Assembly (NCBI GenBank): GCA_036389375.1
Contig: DASVQA010000101.1
Coordinates: 1-24,519, forward strand
DNA length: 24,519 nucleotides
Origin: QHXQ01 sp036389375
Lineage (GTDB): Bacteria > Acidobacteriota > Blastocatellia > Pyrinomonadales > Pyrinomonadaceae
Direction: 5' to 3'
Shown here: piece after piece, positions 24,144 to 24,519 of the stretch
Layout: every line of letters begins with the position of its first letter
Numbering within the stretch: position 1 is the stretch's first letter
Made by a program: the position numbers and the translations under genes
Notes under the pieces: generated by a model
What the model was told of the DNA's origin: nothing
What the model saw: only the letters and a program-made list of their open reading frames with translations
Database searches by the model: none

Positions 24144-24519
24144 TCAATGGACGGCGACTGCGCCTTTGCGCGCTCTGACCCGTTTGAAGAGGAGTGCGGC
24201 GGGCACGCACAGCAGGCACAGAAAAGCGAGCAGGCGAAAGTTGTCAATGTATGAGAGCACGGTCGCCTGTCGCACGAGCATGCCATAGACCATGCCGGTC
24301 GCCTGCTGCGCGCCCGTTACGGCCGAGCCGGACTGCTGTGTCATTGCGCCGGTTATCTGCTGCATGCGCTGTTGCACAATCGGATTGTAGGGATTGAGGT
24401 TGCCGGCGAGCGCCGCTTGATGCGTCTGCGCGCCGCGCGCCAAGAGCGTCGTGACGGCGGCGATGCCGATGCCGCCACCCGTGTTGCGCATCAGGTTGAA
24501 GACGCCCGCCGCATTGCCC
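24144..24519 (-). CDS. MFS transporter, DHA2/EmrB-type, C-terminal part (cut by window edge)
   Basis: The frame is open to the right edge, so only about the last 125 residues are visible. The segment NAAGVFNLMRNTGGGIGIA is a hallmark of EmrB/QacA-type 14-helix drug:proton antiporters, preceding the penultimate long periplasmic loop. A Gln-rich loop follows (ALAGNLNPYNPIVQQRMQQ), then a final membrane helix (about FRLLAFLCLLCVPAALLF) and a basic tail. It lies upstream of der on the same strand with an 81-base gap. The substrate cannot be inferred. It is not truncated by mutation as far as can be seen, only by the window. Confidence 0.88.
   Translation of the reverse strand, partial: GNAAGVFNLMRNTGGGIGIAAVTTLLARGAQTHQAALAGNLNPYNPIVQQRMQQITGAMTQQSGSAVTGAQQATGMVYGMLVRQATVLSYIDNFRLLAFLCLLCVPAALLFKRVRARKGAVAVH

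Overview
The window looks like chromosomal DNA from a GC-rich, Gram-negative-type bacterium, most probably an acidobacterium (Acidobacteriota, perhaps Blastocatellia). That placement is inference. It rests on the GC-rich coding style, the Ser/Thr kinase / TolB-like / TPR fusion protein, the TonB-ExbB-ExbD-ExbD cluster with a TPR lipoprotein, the der-tgt-yajC-secD-secF run, and long spacers between co-oriented genes. No rRNA, CRISPR array, insertion sequence or recombinase was recognised.

Layout. (1) 1-1800 is a small accessory-looking segment, AT-richer at its left end. It holds an XRE-type regulator with a palindrome upstream, a 21-bp tandem repeat array, and an unrecognised 228-aa protein with a hairpin-rich leader. 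(2) tRNA-Val(GAC), minus strand, 1813-1887, has a perfect -35 box upstream and a terminator downstream. (3) 2097-4038, plus strand: a secreted YncE-like beta-propeller protein, a zinc-ribbon membrane protein and a DUF983-like membrane protein. (4) 4255-6753, plus: a large receptor-type Ser/Thr kinase. (5) 6834-10056, minus: a parvulin-type PPIase lipoprotein followed by an ABC-F ATPase. (6) rpmB (L28), plus, with a strong promoter and a structured leader. (7) ridA and the bifunctional (p)ppGpp enzyme rel, both minus, with separate transcription signals. (8) tonB-exbB-exbD-exbD-TPR lipoprotein, minus, closed by a strong intrinsic terminator. (9) An MFS transporter C-terminus (cut by the window edge), then der, tgt, yajC, secD and secF, all minus.

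How the genes fit together. Much of the right half serves envelope energetics and biogenesis: proton-motive-force-driven SecDF-YajC assists protein export, an ExbB/ExbD motor drives a TonB protein, and a periplasmic PPIase lipoprotein may act on exported proteins. der (ribosome assembly), rpmB, tgt (tRNA modification), rel (stringent response), the ABC-F protein and tRNA-Val are translation-linked housekeeping genes.

I found no convincing complete new multi-gene system. The most distinctive signals are three intergenic palindromic elements built from tandem 7-bp CACTYGT-like units (8791-8870, 14367-14445, 19041-19116), the 21-bp repeat array beside the XRE gene, a long acidic Ala-rich insertion inside the second GTPase domain of Der, and structured leaders in front of rpmB and the 228-aa protein.
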